Assembly (NCBI GenBank): GCA_035457725.1
Contig: DATIBC010000092.1
Coordinates: forward strand, 1-64,000
Direction of reading: 5' to 3'
Length of the DNA: 64,000 nt
DNA from: DATFES01 sp035457725
Lineage (GTDB): Bacteria > Pseudomonadota > Alphaproteobacteria > CACIAM-22H2
Shown here piece by piece: positions 41,283 through 49,941 of the stretch; the stretch's first letter is position 1, and each line of letters starts with the position of its first letter. Position numbers and translations under genes: made by a program. The notes beneath the pieces are model-generated. The model was not told where the DNA came from, searched no databases, and saw only the letters and a list, made by a program, of their open reading frames with translations.

Positions 41283-43805
41283 TCAAGCTCGTGCCCGGCG
41301 GCGGCTCGACGTCGCTCCGGGGCTTGCGCGACCGCCGGCGGTAAGCGGCAGGACGCCTTGAGCGGGCCCAATTGGCGAACGCGCGGTCTCATCGGCCGTG
41401 GCATCGGCAACCAACGCCCGCGCCGCCTCGTCGAGCAGGAAGTCGATGGCATCCCCGTCGACCGATTCGCGACCGACCTCCAGCAGGACCGGCACGGCGA
41501 GTGGCGAAACGCGCGACAGCGGCCGGTGGACGATTCGCCCGCGGATCCGGGCGAGGAACGCTCCCAGCCTTCCAATATCGGTCAGTCCGCCCGCGGCATC
41601 GGCCCAGGTGGCGCGCAACAGAAGATGCTTCGGCTGATGCTTCCGCAGCACGTCATAGATCAAGTCGGAGCTGAACGTCACTTGGCGGCCGGTCTTTCTG
41701 CGGCCTGGGTGGCGTCGTTCCACCAGCCCGGCGATGACCGCGACATTGCGAAACGTTCGTTTCAACATCGACGAATCGGCCATCCAAGCGTCGAGATCGT
41801 CGCCCATCATGTCTTCGTCGAATAGCGTCGCCGGATCGAACACCGGCCCGGCGCTCCATACGGCGATTACATAATCGGTGGCGACGAAACCGAGAGGTTT
41901 GAGGCCGAACCGCTCCATTCGGCGCGTAAGCAGCATGCCGAGCGTCTGATGCGCGTTACGCCCGGCGAAGCAATACGCGACAAGAAAATGCTTACCGCCG
42001 CGCGGAAAGGTCTCGATCAGCAACTCCTCGCGTCGCGGAAGGCTTGAGCGCCGGTACTGCAGATTCAGCCATTCGCCGACGTCGCCGGGCAGATCGCGCC
42101 AATGACGGCGGTCCTCGAGTAGTCCGCGCACGCGATCGGCGAGTTTGGTCGTCAACGGCAAGCGGCCACCGCCGTAGACCGGCACCTTCGGAGGGTCGCT
42201 CGCCGTGGCGCGCGAGACCTCGACCTCCATCTCGCGCAGGCCCTCGAAACGGAGCACCTGCCCGGCGAACAAGAACGTGTCGCCGGGGGTCAGCGATTGG
42301 GCGAAGTACTCCTCGACCTCACCGAGCCGCTTCCCGCGGCGAAAGCGGACGTTGAGCATCGGCGACTCGACGATCGTGCCGACATTGAGCCGATATTGGC
42401 GAACGGCCAGCGGACTGGAAATGACCAACCTGCCGTCCGGCATGCGGCGCAGTCTCCGGAAACGCTCGTACGCGGCAAGCGCGTAGCCGCCGGTGGCGAC
42501 GAAGTCGAGAACATCGTCGAATTCGGCTCGGGCAAGATTTCGGTACGGCGCGGCCCGGCAAATCTCGGCATAGAGCGAGTCGGCGTCGAATGGGCCGCTG
42601 CACGCGGTGCCCCAAACGTGCTGCGCCAGCACGTCGAGCGCGCCAGCGCGGGGTGCTTCGCCGTCGAGCTCGCGCGCCTCGAGTGCAGCAACCGCGGCGT
42701 GACACTCGAGCACTTCGAAACGGTTGGCCGGAACGAGAATCGCCCGGCTCGGTCGATCCAGCCTATGGTTGGAGCGGCCGATGCGCTGCAGCAGCCGCGT
42801 CACGCCCTTGGGCGCGCCAATCTGCAGCACCAAGTCGACGGCGCCCCAGTCGACGCCAAGATCCAGCGACGAGGTGGCGACCACCGCCTTGAGCCGCCCC
42901 GCCGCCATCGCCGCCTCGACCTTCCGGCGCTGCTCGGGCGCCAGGCTGCCATGGTGCAACGCGATCGCCAGCTTGTCGTCGTTGCGCCGCCATAGCGCGC
43001 GAAACACCAGCTCGGCTTGCGCGCGCGTGTTGACGAAAACGATGGTCGTTCCGGCGGCCTTGATCGCCGCGTAAACCTCCGGTATCGCATGCAACGCCAT
43101 ATGCCCCGACCACGGCATCTGCGCGCCAGGAGTCAAGATGTCGACGACCGGCGGCACGCCGCCGCGGCCAACAATACAATCGGGCTCGACCGCGAGACCG
43201 CCGCCGATCCACTCGGCGAGCGCCGCCGGGTCGGCGACCGTCGCCGAGAGCCCGGCCCGGCGAGCCGCCGGCGCCAACGTCGCCAAGCGTGCCAAGCCGA
43301 GCGACAGTAGATCGCCACGTTTGCTTCCGGCCAAGGCATGAACTTCGTCGACAATGATGGCGCGCAGAGTGGCGAAAATCCGCGGCGCCTCCGGATAGGA
43401 CAAGAGCAATGTCAGGGATTCCGGCGTGGTCATCAGGATCTGTGGCGGCTGACGGCGTTGGCGCCCCCGTTTGGAGGCGTTGGTATCGCCGGTGCGCGTT
43501 TCGGCGCGAATCGTCAATCCCATCTCGGCGATCGGAATTTCCAGGTTGCGATGAACGTCGACTGCCAGCGCCTTGAGCGGCGAGACGTACAGCGTATGAA
43601 TGCCTTCGTAGGGCGCTTGCGCCAGCTCGCGCAGGCTGGGCAGAAACCCGGCGAGCGTCTTGCCGCCGCCGGTGGGCGCGATCAGCAGCGCTGATCGGCC
43701 GGCCGCCGCCGCCGCGAGCATCTCGAGCTGATGGCGGTGAGGTGTCCAATCCCGTCGCACGAACCATTCGGCGAAGGGTGTCGGCAACAAAGCCGGCGGG
43801 TTCAT
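41283..43805 (-). CDS. Ligase-associated DNA damage response DEXH box helicase (Lhr-type)
   Basis: Superfamily-2 helicase of 840 aa, usual for the Lhr-C class. Walker A is APTGGGKT at residues 43-50, motif II Asp153-Glu-Val-His (VDEVHALAGSKRG), motif III-like LSATV, motif VI LLQRIGRSNHR. The C-terminal half (for example FRRGKRLGEVEEYFAQSLTPGDTFLFAGQ) is the Lhr-specific winged-helix/DUF1998-like region. Adjacent PdeM is its standard partner. Diverges from hutH. Confidence 0.93.
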   Translation of the reverse strand: MNPPALLPTPFAEWFVRRDWTPHRHQLEMLAAAAAGRSALLIAPTGGGKTLAGFLPSLRELAQAPYEGIHTLYVSPLKALAVDVHRNLEIPIAEMGLTIRAETRTGDTNASKRGRQRRQPPQILMTTPESLTLLLSYPEAPRIFATLRAIIVDEVHALAGSKRGDLLSLGLARLATLAPAARRAGLSATVADPAALAEWIGGGLAVEPDCIVGRGGVPPVVDILTPGAQMPWSGHMALHAIPEVYAAIKAAGTTIVFVNTRAQAELVFRALWRRNDDKLAIALHHGSLAPEQRRKVEAAMAAGRLKAVVATSSLDLGVDWGAVDLVLQIGAPKGVTRLLQRIGRSNHRLDRPSRAILVPANRFEVLECHAAVAALEARELDGEAPRAGALDVLAQHVWGTACSGPFDADSLYAEICRAAPYRNLARAEFDDVLDFVATGGYALAAYERFRRLRRMPDGRLVISSPLAVRQYRLNVGTIVESPMLNVRFRRGKRLGEVEEYFAQSLTPGDTFLFAGQVLRFEGLREMEVEVSRATASDPPKVPVYGGGRLPLTTKLADRVRGLLEDRRHWRDLPGDVGEWLNLQYRRSSLPRREELLIETFPRGGKHFLVAYCFAGRNAHQTLGMLLTRRMERFGLKPLGFVATDYVIAVWSAGPVFDPATLFDEDMMGDDLDAWMADSSMLKRTFRNVAVIAGLVERRHPGRRKTGRQVTFSSDLIYDVLRKHQPKHLLLRATWADAAGGLTDIGRLGAFLARIRGRIVHRPLSRVSPLAVPVLLEVGRESVDGDAIDFLLDEAARALVADATADETARSPIGPAQGVLPLTAGGRASPGATSSRRRARA

Positions 43806-43892
43806 GGCGAGTGACTATAGTGGATGCGGTTAAAGCTCGGAGCAATTTGTAGCGGCGACGCGACCCGCCATATGCTCCAATCGGTTGACGCC

Positions 43893-45428
43893 ATGGCCGA
43901 GTCCCTCGTGATCCGTCCCGGTGAATTGACGCTGGCCGAGCTTGAACGTCTCGCTCGAGGCGCCGGGCGCTTGGCGCTCGATCCGGCGTGCCGCTCGGCG
44001 ATTGACGCGTCCGCCGCGGTGATCGCGCGGATCGTCGCGGCCGGCGACACGGCGTACGGCGTCACGACGGGGTTCGGCAAACTTGCGCAGACGCGTATCG
44101 CCGGCGACCACCTCGCCGAATTGCAGCTCAATCTCGTGCGCTCGCACGCCGCCGGCGTCGGCGACCCGCTGCCTGGCTCGGTGGTCCGACTCATGCTGGC
44201 GCTCAAGATCAACAATCTGGCGCAAGGTTATTCCGGCGTTCGCTTCGACCTGGTCGAAGCACTGGTCGGCTTTTTCAATAGCGGGTTGGTACCGGTCGTG
44301 CCGGCTAAGGGCTCGGTCGGCGCATCGGGCGACCTTGCGCCGCTTGCCCACATGACCCTGGCGCTGGTCGGTGAAGGATCGATCCTCATCGACGGACACG
44401 CTGCGCCCGCCGCCGACGCTCTGCGCGCCAAGGGACTATCGCCGCTGGTGCTCGGACCGAAAGACGGACTGTCGCTGCTCAACGGAACTCAAGCCTCGAC
44501 CGCGATGGCGTTGATGGCGCTATTCGACGCCGAAGAGATCTTCGCGGCCGCGGTCGCCACCGGCGCGATGTCCATCGATGCGGCGAAGGCAAGTGATACG
44601 CCCTTCGACGCGCGCATTCAGCGCGTGCGGCGCCATCGCGGCCAGACCGAGATCGCCGCGGTGTATCGTCGCCTGATCGCCGGCAGTCGGATTCGCGAGA
44701 GCCATTTGACGTGTGACCGGGTGCAGGATCCGTATTCCTTGCGCTGCCAGCCGCAGGTTATGGGCGCTTGTCTCGATCTGCTGCGGCAAGCCGCGGCGAC
44801 ACTGCGCGACGAGGCGAACGCGGTTTCCGACAATCCGCTGGTGTTCGCCGACGACGGCGCGGTCCTTTCGGGTGGAAATTTCCACGCCGAGCCGGTGGCG
44901 TTCGCCGCCGATACGATCGCATTGGCGCTCTCCGAGATCGGCGCGCTTGCCGAGCGGCGCATCGCCCTGTTGGTCGACGCGACGACGAGCGGGCTGCCGC
45001 CCTTCCTGGTCAGGGACAGCGGTATCAACTCGGGCTTCATGATCGCGCACGTCACCGCCGCGTCGCTGGCCAGCGAGAACAAAACGCTCGCCCATCCGGC
45101 GAGCATCGATAGCCTGCCGACCTCGGCCAACCAGGAAGACCACGTCAGCATGGCTGCCTTCGGCGCGCGCCGGCTCGGCGAGATCGCCGCCAACGTGCGC
45201 GGCATCGTCGCCATCGAACTGCTCGCCGCCGCGCAAGGCATCGATTTCCATGCGCCCATGAAGAGCTCCGCCACGATCGAGCAGATCAGGGCTCAATTGC
45301 GCGCTCGCGTGCCGTTTTATGACCGCGACCGGCCGCTCGCTCCCGATATCGAGGCGGCGATCGAACTCACGCGCACGCCGCTGTTTGTCGCATTGATGCG
45401 AGACGTATTGCCGACGCACGGAGCTTGA
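43893..45428 (+). CDS. hutH: Histidine ammonia-lyase
   Basis: MIO-dependent lyase turning L-histidine into urocanate. The self-cyclising triad Ala144-Ser145-Gly146 lies in GSVGASGDLAPLAH. Catalytic Tyr55 is in TAYGVTTGFG, and Ser84-His85 in VRSHAAG marks histidine rather than tyrosine/phenylalanine specificity. Other parts are NGTQAS, QDPYSLRCQPQVMGA, SDNPLVF and TSANQEDHVSM. ATG 43893 gives 511 aa, close to the family length; an ATG 21 nt upstream is also possible. No hutU, hutI or hutC neighbours in the window. Confidence 0.94.
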   Translation: MAESLVIRPGELTLAELERLARGAGRLALDPACRSAIDASAAVIARIVAAGDTAYGVTTGFGKLAQTRIAGDHLAELQLNLVRSHAAGVGDPLPGSVVRLMLALKINNLAQGYSGVRFDLVEALVGFFNSGLVPVVPAKGSVGASGDLAPLAHMTLALVGEGSILIDGHAAPAADALRAKGLSPLVLGPKDGLSLLNGTQASTAMALMALFDAEEIFAAAVATGAMSIDAAKASDTPFDARIQRVRRHRGQTEIAAVYRRLIAGSRIRESHLTCDRVQDPYSLRCQPQVMGACLDLLRQAAATLRDEANAVSDNPLVFADDGAVLSGGNFHAEPVAFAADTIALALSEIGALAERRIALLVDATTSGLPPFLVRDSGINSGFMIAHVTAASLASENKTLAHPASIDSLPTSANQEDHVSMAAFGARRLGEIAANVRGIVAIELLAAAQGIDFHAPMKSSATIEQIRAQLRARVPFYDRDRPLAPDIEAAIELTRTPLFVALMRDVLPTHGA

Positions 45429-45479
45429 GGCCTCAACCGAGATCGACGCGCGGCTGAAACGACACGATATGGCTCAGGT

Positions 45480-45584
45480 CGAGCGAAATGATCGAAAATC
45501 GATGCGTCGACGAACGAGTAATTTAGCAAATATATCCGATGGAACCTCTTAAATATACGAGAATAATACCTATTTAATGTTCGT
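45480..45584. promoter_or_regulatory. AT-rich leader before a small zinc-ribbon gene
   Basis: About 100 bp strikingly richer in A/T than its surroundings, with runs such as TTTAGCAAATATAT and TTAAATATACGAGAATAAT just before the ATG at 45585. Likely promoter DNA; no single -35/-10 pair stands out. Confidence 0.4.
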
Positions 45585-45800
45585 ATGACGAAGATACACA
45601 ACCTTGTCTCGTCGGGCGTCGACGACGTCGCCGGTTCCAGTGCCGCAACCCGTTCCGATCGCCACCGGCGTCGATTATGCCTGAAGTGCGGTGAGCAGTT
45701 CGGAAGCGAGTGGGCCGGCGAGCGCGTTTGCAAGAAATGCAAATCGCACGTCGCCTGGCGCGAAGGCGGCGTCCGCGTCGCGGGCAGCTCCGTCCCTTAG
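45585..45800 (+). CDS. Small zinc-ribbon protein
   Basis: 71-aa protein with two CxxC knuckles, Cys32-x-x-Cys35 (LCLKCGEQF) and Cys49-x-x-Cys52 (VCKKCKS), separated by 13 residues (EQFGSEWAGERV between). This is a treble-clef/zinc-ribbon arrangement and likely a structural zinc site. The basic stretch RHRRR before the first knuckle could bind nucleic acid. ATG 45585 is preceded by an AT-rich region; ribosome-binding site weak. Function unknown. Confidence 0.65.
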   Translation: MTKIHNLVSSGVDDVAGSSAATRSDRHRRRLCLKCGEQFGSEWAGERVCKKCKSHVAWREGGVRVAGSSVP

Positions 45801-45827
45801 CTCGGCAGAGCGGCGCCGACGAAACGT

Positions 45828-46757
45828 TCATGACCTCGAGGCGTCGGTTTCGATTCGACGTTTCGTTCGGAGCCGTCGCTTCAGAAAGTCGATGGCAACG
45901 CGCACTTTCTGGGGCAGGAATGCGCGGCTGGGATACAGTAACCACGCGGCGGTGTCGAAACTGGTCGCCGCCACCCGATAATTCGGAAAAAGATCAAGCA
46001 GCCTTTTCTCGGTGACATCGTCATCGATCAGCCAGTTGGGCAGGAGCGCTGGTCCGACGCCCGCAATGGCGCAATGACGGACCGCGAGCGCGTTCGAAAT
46101 CACCACGTCGCCGTCGATGGGCACCTCGGTTAACGCGCCCTTCATGCTCCGAAACAACCACCGCGACCTGAAGTCGGGAAGGGAAAACAAAACGCACCTG
46201 TGATTGGCCAGATCGGCGGGCGAATTCAACCGGCTGGAACGGGCGATATAATCGGGGGCGGCGCAAACGCGGTAACGCGTATCGAGCAGTTTGACGCCGA
46301 TACCCTCCGTCCCGGGCGAAGGTCCAAGGCGAATCGCGAGGTCGATTCGCTCCGTCAAGAGGTCGAGAATCGCGTCGGTGAGCACAAGCTCCAGTTTTAG
46401 TTTTGGGAACGACGCTCGAAGCTCGGGAATCAGCGGCATGAGGCACGCATTGCCAAATGCCACAGAGGCGGTGAGACGAAGCGTCCCGACAGGGCCGAAA
46501 CGCGCCGCACGCGACTCGTCTCCAGCCCGGTCGAGTTCGTCCAACAGGACCGCGATGCGAGCAAGATAGCGTTCGCCAGCTTCCGTCAGGGCCATCCTTC
46601 GGGTCGTCCGCTGGAAGAGACGTATCCCAAGTTCACTTTCGAGCGCCGCTATTTTCCTCGATACGGAGGACGCAGATACATCGCGGTCACGGGCAACGGC
46701 GGCGAAGCTGCCGCGGCGGGCAACGTCGACCAAGGCGCGTAAGAGCGCGGTATCCAT
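45828..46757 (-). CDS. LysR family transcriptional regulator
   Basis: 309-aa LysR regulator: N-terminal winged HTH (MDTALLRALVDVARRGSFAAV, then DVSASSVSRKIAALESELGIRLF and RTTRRMALTEAG) followed by the periplasmic-binding-like effector domain. Resembles the CrgA/DsdC-type branch that often sits opposite the SDR or quinone-oxidoreductase it controls. Diverges from an SDR gene. An inverted repeat abuts its own start codon, suggesting autoregulation. Confidence 0.92.
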   Translation of the reverse strand: MDTALLRALVDVARRGSFAAVARDRDVSASSVSRKIAALESELGIRLFQRTTRRMALTEAGERYLARIAVLLDELDRAGDESRAARFGPVGTLRLTASVAFGNACLMPLIPELRASFPKLKLELVLTDAILDLLTERIDLAIRLGPSPGTEGIGVKLLDTRYRVCAAPDYIARSSRLNSPADLANHRCVLFSLPDFRSRWLFRSMKGALTEVPIDGDVVISNALAVRHCAIAGVGPALLPNWLIDDDVTEKRLLDLFPNYRVAATSFDTAAWLLYPSRAFLPQKVRVAIDFLKRRLRTKRRIETDASRS

Positions 46758-46776
46758 TCGTGCAGTTTATGCACGA
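46758..46776. promoter_or_regulatory. Inverted repeat between LysR gene and SDR
   Basis: TCGTGCA-GTTTA-TGCACGA: perfect 7-bp arms with a 5-bp spacer, starting at the base next to the LysR start codon. It contains a T-N11-A framework as in LysR boxes. Probable operator for LysR autoregulation and/or SDR control. Confidence 0.5.
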
Positions 46777-46852
46777 TAATGCCCATCGGGAAGCCGTTTA
46801 TTGCGAAATATGAATTCTATAAAAACGGCCGCTGCATGAGGGAGGGACGACG

Positions 46853-47578
46853 ACGGACATCCGCAATTCGGTCGCTTTAGTGACCGGTGCCAATCGTGGA
46901 ATCGGTCGCCAACTGGTTCGGGCGCTCTTGGACGCCGGTGCGTCAAAAGTGTACGCTTGCGCGCGCGACCTCGGCGAAACGAAAGCCGCGCCGTCGACCG
47001 GCCGCGAGCGTGTCGTCCCTCTGCAACTCGACATAACGGATCGCGCACGCGTCGCGGCGCTGCCGACCGACGCGCCAGACGTGACGCTGCTCATCAACAA
47101 CGCGGGCGTGCTCGACTTCGGCGATATCATGGTGACGCCGCTCGACAAGCTCGATCGCAACCTCGCGACCAACGTCACCGGCACGCTTCTGATGGCGCGG
47201 GCGTTCGCGCCGGTCATCGAGCGCAACGGCGGCGGCGCCATCGTCAATATCCTTACCCTTGTGGCTCTGGCAAGCATGCCCGGTCTTGCCGTGTACAACG
47301 CCTCGAAAGCCGCGGCCTGGTCGATGACGCAGTCGTTGCGTGCCAGCCTCGCCAACTCGGGCGTCGCTGTTCACAGTGTTTTTCCAGGCGCGGTCGACAC
47401 CGACATGCTGGCAGGCGTGGAAATGCCGAAAACCCCTCCCGGCCAAGTGGCGGACGCGATCGTTTCCGGCGTCGCGCAGGGCCTGGAGGATATCTTCCCC
47501 GATCCGATGTCAGCCCGCCTCTATGCGGCATGGCGGCAGGACCACAAATCGGTCGAAAAGCAATTCGCCGCAATGTGA
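46853..47578 (+). CDS. SDR family oxidoreductase with apparent ACG start
   Basis: Short-chain dehydrogenase of 241 aa if started at 46853. The cofactor loop is VALVTGANRGIG, then NNAGVLDFGD, and the YNASKAA catalytic Tyr/Lys motif. The homologous N-terminus should read as a start codon followed by DIRNSVALVTGANRGIG; in the sequence that codon is ACG, 6 nt downstream of GGAGGG. The only conventional starts are a GTG at 46880, which would delete the first beta strand, and a CTG further up. Either ACG is used, the gene is a T-to-C start mutant, or there is a base error. Likely LysR-regulated. Confidence 0.82.
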   Translation, partial: TDIRNSVALVTGANRGIGRQLVRALLDAGASKVYACARDLGETKAAPSTGRERVVPLQLDITDRARVAALPTDAPDVTLLINNAGVLDFGDIMVTPLDKLDRNLATNVTGTLLMARAFAPVIERNGGGAIVNILTLVALASMPGLAVYNASKAAAWSMTQSLRASLANSGVAVHSVFPGAVDTDMLAGVEMPKTPPGQVADAIVSGVAQGLEDIFPDPMSARLYAAWRQDHKSVEKQFAAM

Positions 47579-47626
47579 GATCGTGAGCCGACCCGCGCTA
47601 CAGCGCGGTCGATCAAACCGCAAGGC

Positions 47627-48544
47627 TCACTTCTCCGGCAGCGGAATAAATTCGCTCTCTCCGGGAACCGCCGGGAACCGCCCCGCCTTCCAGTCCTCCT
47701 TCGCCTGCTCGATGCGCTCGCGCCGCGAGGACACGAAATTCCACCAGATATGCCGCGGCCCATCCATCGCCGCGCCGCCGAGAAACATCGTCCGCGTCCG
47801 GCGGAGCGCGTGAACGGTGATCGCGTCGCCGGGACGGAAAATCAACAGTCGGGGGCCCTCAAAACTCTCGCCGGAGATCGTCACTTCGCCGTCGACAACG
47901 TAGATCGCGCGCTCCTCGTGGTCTGCGTCGAGCGGCGCGCTGGAGCCCGCATCGAGCAGCACTTCCGCGTAGAGCCACTCCGAAAGCATCCCGACCGGAG
48001 AGCGCCGACCAAATGCCGATCCGGCGATGATGCGGGCGCGTACACCATCGCTTTCGACGACCGGAAGGCTCGCCGAATCGAAGTGCTGAAATGACGGTTC
48101 GGTCTCCTCGTGCGCCTGCGGCAGCGCGATCCAGCTCTGGATTCCGAAAACTCGGCCGCCGCCCTGCCGCGCGCTTTGTGGCGTACGTTCGGAATGGACG
48201 ATGCCACGACCGGCGGTCATCAGGTTCATCGCGCCGGGGGTGATCTCCAAGGCGTTCCCCTCGCTGTCGCGATGCATGATCTCGCCCGCGAAGAGATAGG
48301 TTACGGTCGCCAGTCCAATATGCGGATGTGGACGGACATCCATCCCCTGCCCGATGGGAAATACGACCGGGCCCATCGCGTCGAAAAATATGAACGGCCC
48401 GACCATCTGGCGTTTGCCGTGCGGCAGCGCACGGCGAACCGCGAATCCACCCAAATCGCGGGCCCGCGGCACGATCACCAGCTCGAGCGCCTCGCAGGAT
48501 CGACGCTCGCCCAGTATGGGATCGTTGGATGGCATCCAGCTCAT
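47627..48544 (-). CDS. Pirin family protein
   Basis: Bicupin pirin (305 aa). The N-terminal cupin carries the metal residues of DVRPHPHIGLATVTYLFAG and HRDS, with MNLMTAGRGIVHSE following. The C-terminal cupin (LDADHEERAIYVVDGEVTI) and the end motif HIWWNFVSS are present. Pirins are iron proteins; bacterial ones include quercetin 2,3-dioxygenase activity, so a dioxygenase or sensor role is possible. ATG 48544 has AAGGAG 7 nt upstream. Confidence 0.92.
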   Translation of the reverse strand: MSWMPSNDPILGERRSCEALELVIVPRARDLGGFAVRRALPHGKRQMVGPFIFFDAMGPVVFPIGQGMDVRPHPHIGLATVTYLFAGEIMHRDSEGNALEITPGAMNLMTAGRGIVHSERTPQSARQGGGRVFGIQSWIALPQAHEETEPSFQHFDSASLPVVESDGVRARIIAGSAFGRRSPVGMLSEWLYAEVLLDAGSSAPLDADHEERAIYVVDGEVTISGESFEGPRLLIFRPGDAITVHALRRTRTMFLGGAAMDGPRHIWWNFVSSRRERIEQAKEDWKAGRFPAVPGESEFIPLPEK

Positions 48545-48845
48545 GGCGGGTCTCCTTCGCAATTAAACGACGGGGTGCGCGCGCGTTCGAGGTCGCCTCT
48601 CGCTAGTCTGAACGAGAAACGCTCAAAACCGAACACCGCATGATCGCGCCCGCGGCGATTGCCTCTTCTATAGACATTCTGCTGGAGGTTTGGGCAGAAT
48701 CCGTCCGCTGTCTGACGTATTCCAAGATTCCGGCCGAACGCCGAAGCGGGGGCGCCCGGCACGGAACTTGCGGAGCGGCGTGCACGGCCTTCGCGGGTCG
48801 CCCGCGCGGACCGCTTCGTGTAATTCGAGCTGGGAGGACCCCAAT
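48545..48845. other. Non-coding gap upstream of the TRAP operon
   Basis: About 300 bp between divergent pirin and TRAP genes. It must contain both promoters. TTCTATAGAC near 48663-48672 is the most promoter-like patch; I see no operator palindrome, RNA structure or small gene I would defend. Confidence 0.35.
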
Positions 48846-49931
48846 ATGAAACGACGGAAGTTTTTTAAGGGCGCGGCCGTCGGCACGGCGGCCGCCATCG
48901 GCGCTCCGGCTATCGCCAATGCGCAGCGTAGCTTTAACTGGAAAATGACCAGCGCCTACACCACAGGCGCGCCGTTCTACATGGATGGACCGGGGAGCGC
49001 CACCGACTTCGCCAAACGCGTCGATGCCGCGTCGGGAGGGCGGCTCAAGATTCAAGTCTTCGGCGCCGGCGAGTTGATTCCAGCGCTCGAGGGCTTCGAT
49101 GCCGTTCGCTCGGGCACCGTCGAGATGAACAGCGCCAACGCCTATTTCTGGGCCGGCAAGACGTTCGCCGCGCAGTATTTCACGGCCGTCCCGTTCGGCT
49201 TGAATTTCCAGGGCATCAACGCCTGGCTCTACGAGGGCGGCGGAATGCAGCTCTGGCGCGAGGTCTACGAACCCTTTGGGCTGGTTCCGCTTCCGGCCGG
49301 CAACACCGGCGTGCAAATGACCGGCTGGTTCCGCAAGCCGATCAACTCGGTCGAGGACTTCAACGGCCTCAAGATGCGTATCCCCGGGCTGGCCGGAAAA
49401 GTCTACAGCAAGCTCGGGGTCGACGTGAAACTGCTGCCGGGCGGAGAGATCTTCCCGGCGCTCGAGCGCGGTGTGATCGACGCCGCCGAGTTCGTCGGTC
49501 CATATCAGGATCGCCGCCTCGGTCTGCAGAAAGCGGCTAAATACTATTACACGACCGGCTGGCACGAGACCGCGACGGTTACCGAGATCATCGTCAACAA
49601 ACGGGCGTGGGAATCGTTGCCGAAGGACCTGCAGGCGATCGTCGAGAACGTCGCCGCGGCGTGCAACGTCGTCAGCGAGGCGTGGTGCCAAAAGACCAAT
49701 GCCGAGGCGCTCGAGGATCTGGTCAAGAATCAGGGCGTGATCGCGCAGCCGTTGCCCGACGCAGTCGTCAAGAAATTGCGCGAAGTAACCAACGAAGTCC
49801 TGGCCGAAGCGATCGCCAAGGACCCGCAGACCAAGAAAGTTCACGATTCCTACATGGCGTTCAAGGCCACGTACGACAAATGGGCCGGCCTAAGCGAGGC
49901 CGTGTATCACAGCAAGATCCGCGCTGGATGA
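48846..49931 (+). CDS. TRAP transporter substrate-binding protein (DctP family)
   Basis: Periplasmic receptor of a tripartite ATP-independent transporter. The N-terminus KRRKFFKGAAVGTAAAIGAP has an RR pair and a hydrophobic stretch ending ANAQ, indicating Tat-type export. The carboxylate-binding Arg is in LKMRIPGLAGKVYSKLG. The long helix-rich middle with EIFPALERGVIDAAEFVGPYQD is typical of the TAXI-unrelated DctP branch. 361 aa from ATG 48846 behind GGGAGGA. Substrates are usually organic acids. Confidence 0.92.
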   Translation: MKRRKFFKGAAVGTAAAIGAPAIANAQRSFNWKMTSAYTTGAPFYMDGPGSATDFAKRVDAASGGRLKIQVFGAGELIPALEGFDAVRSGTVEMNSANAYFWAGKTFAAQYFTAVPFGLNFQGINAWLYEGGGMQLWREVYEPFGLVPLPAGNTGVQMTGWFRKPINSVEDFNGLKMRIPGLAGKVYSKLGVDVKLLPGGEIFPALERGVIDAAEFVGPYQDRRLGLQKAAKYYYTTGWHETATVTEIIVNKRAWESLPKDLQAIVENVAAACNVVSEAWCQKTNAEALEDLVKNQGVIAQPLPDAVVKKLREVTNEVLAEAIAKDPQTKKVHDSYMAFKATYDKWAGLSEAVYHSKIRAG

Positions 49932-49941
49932 TGCCCGGCGG

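Noticed and set aside
43893..45428. Tyrosine/phenylalanine ammonia-lyase instead of histidase
   Set aside because: The Ser84-His85 pair in VRSHAAG is the histidine-specific arrangement.
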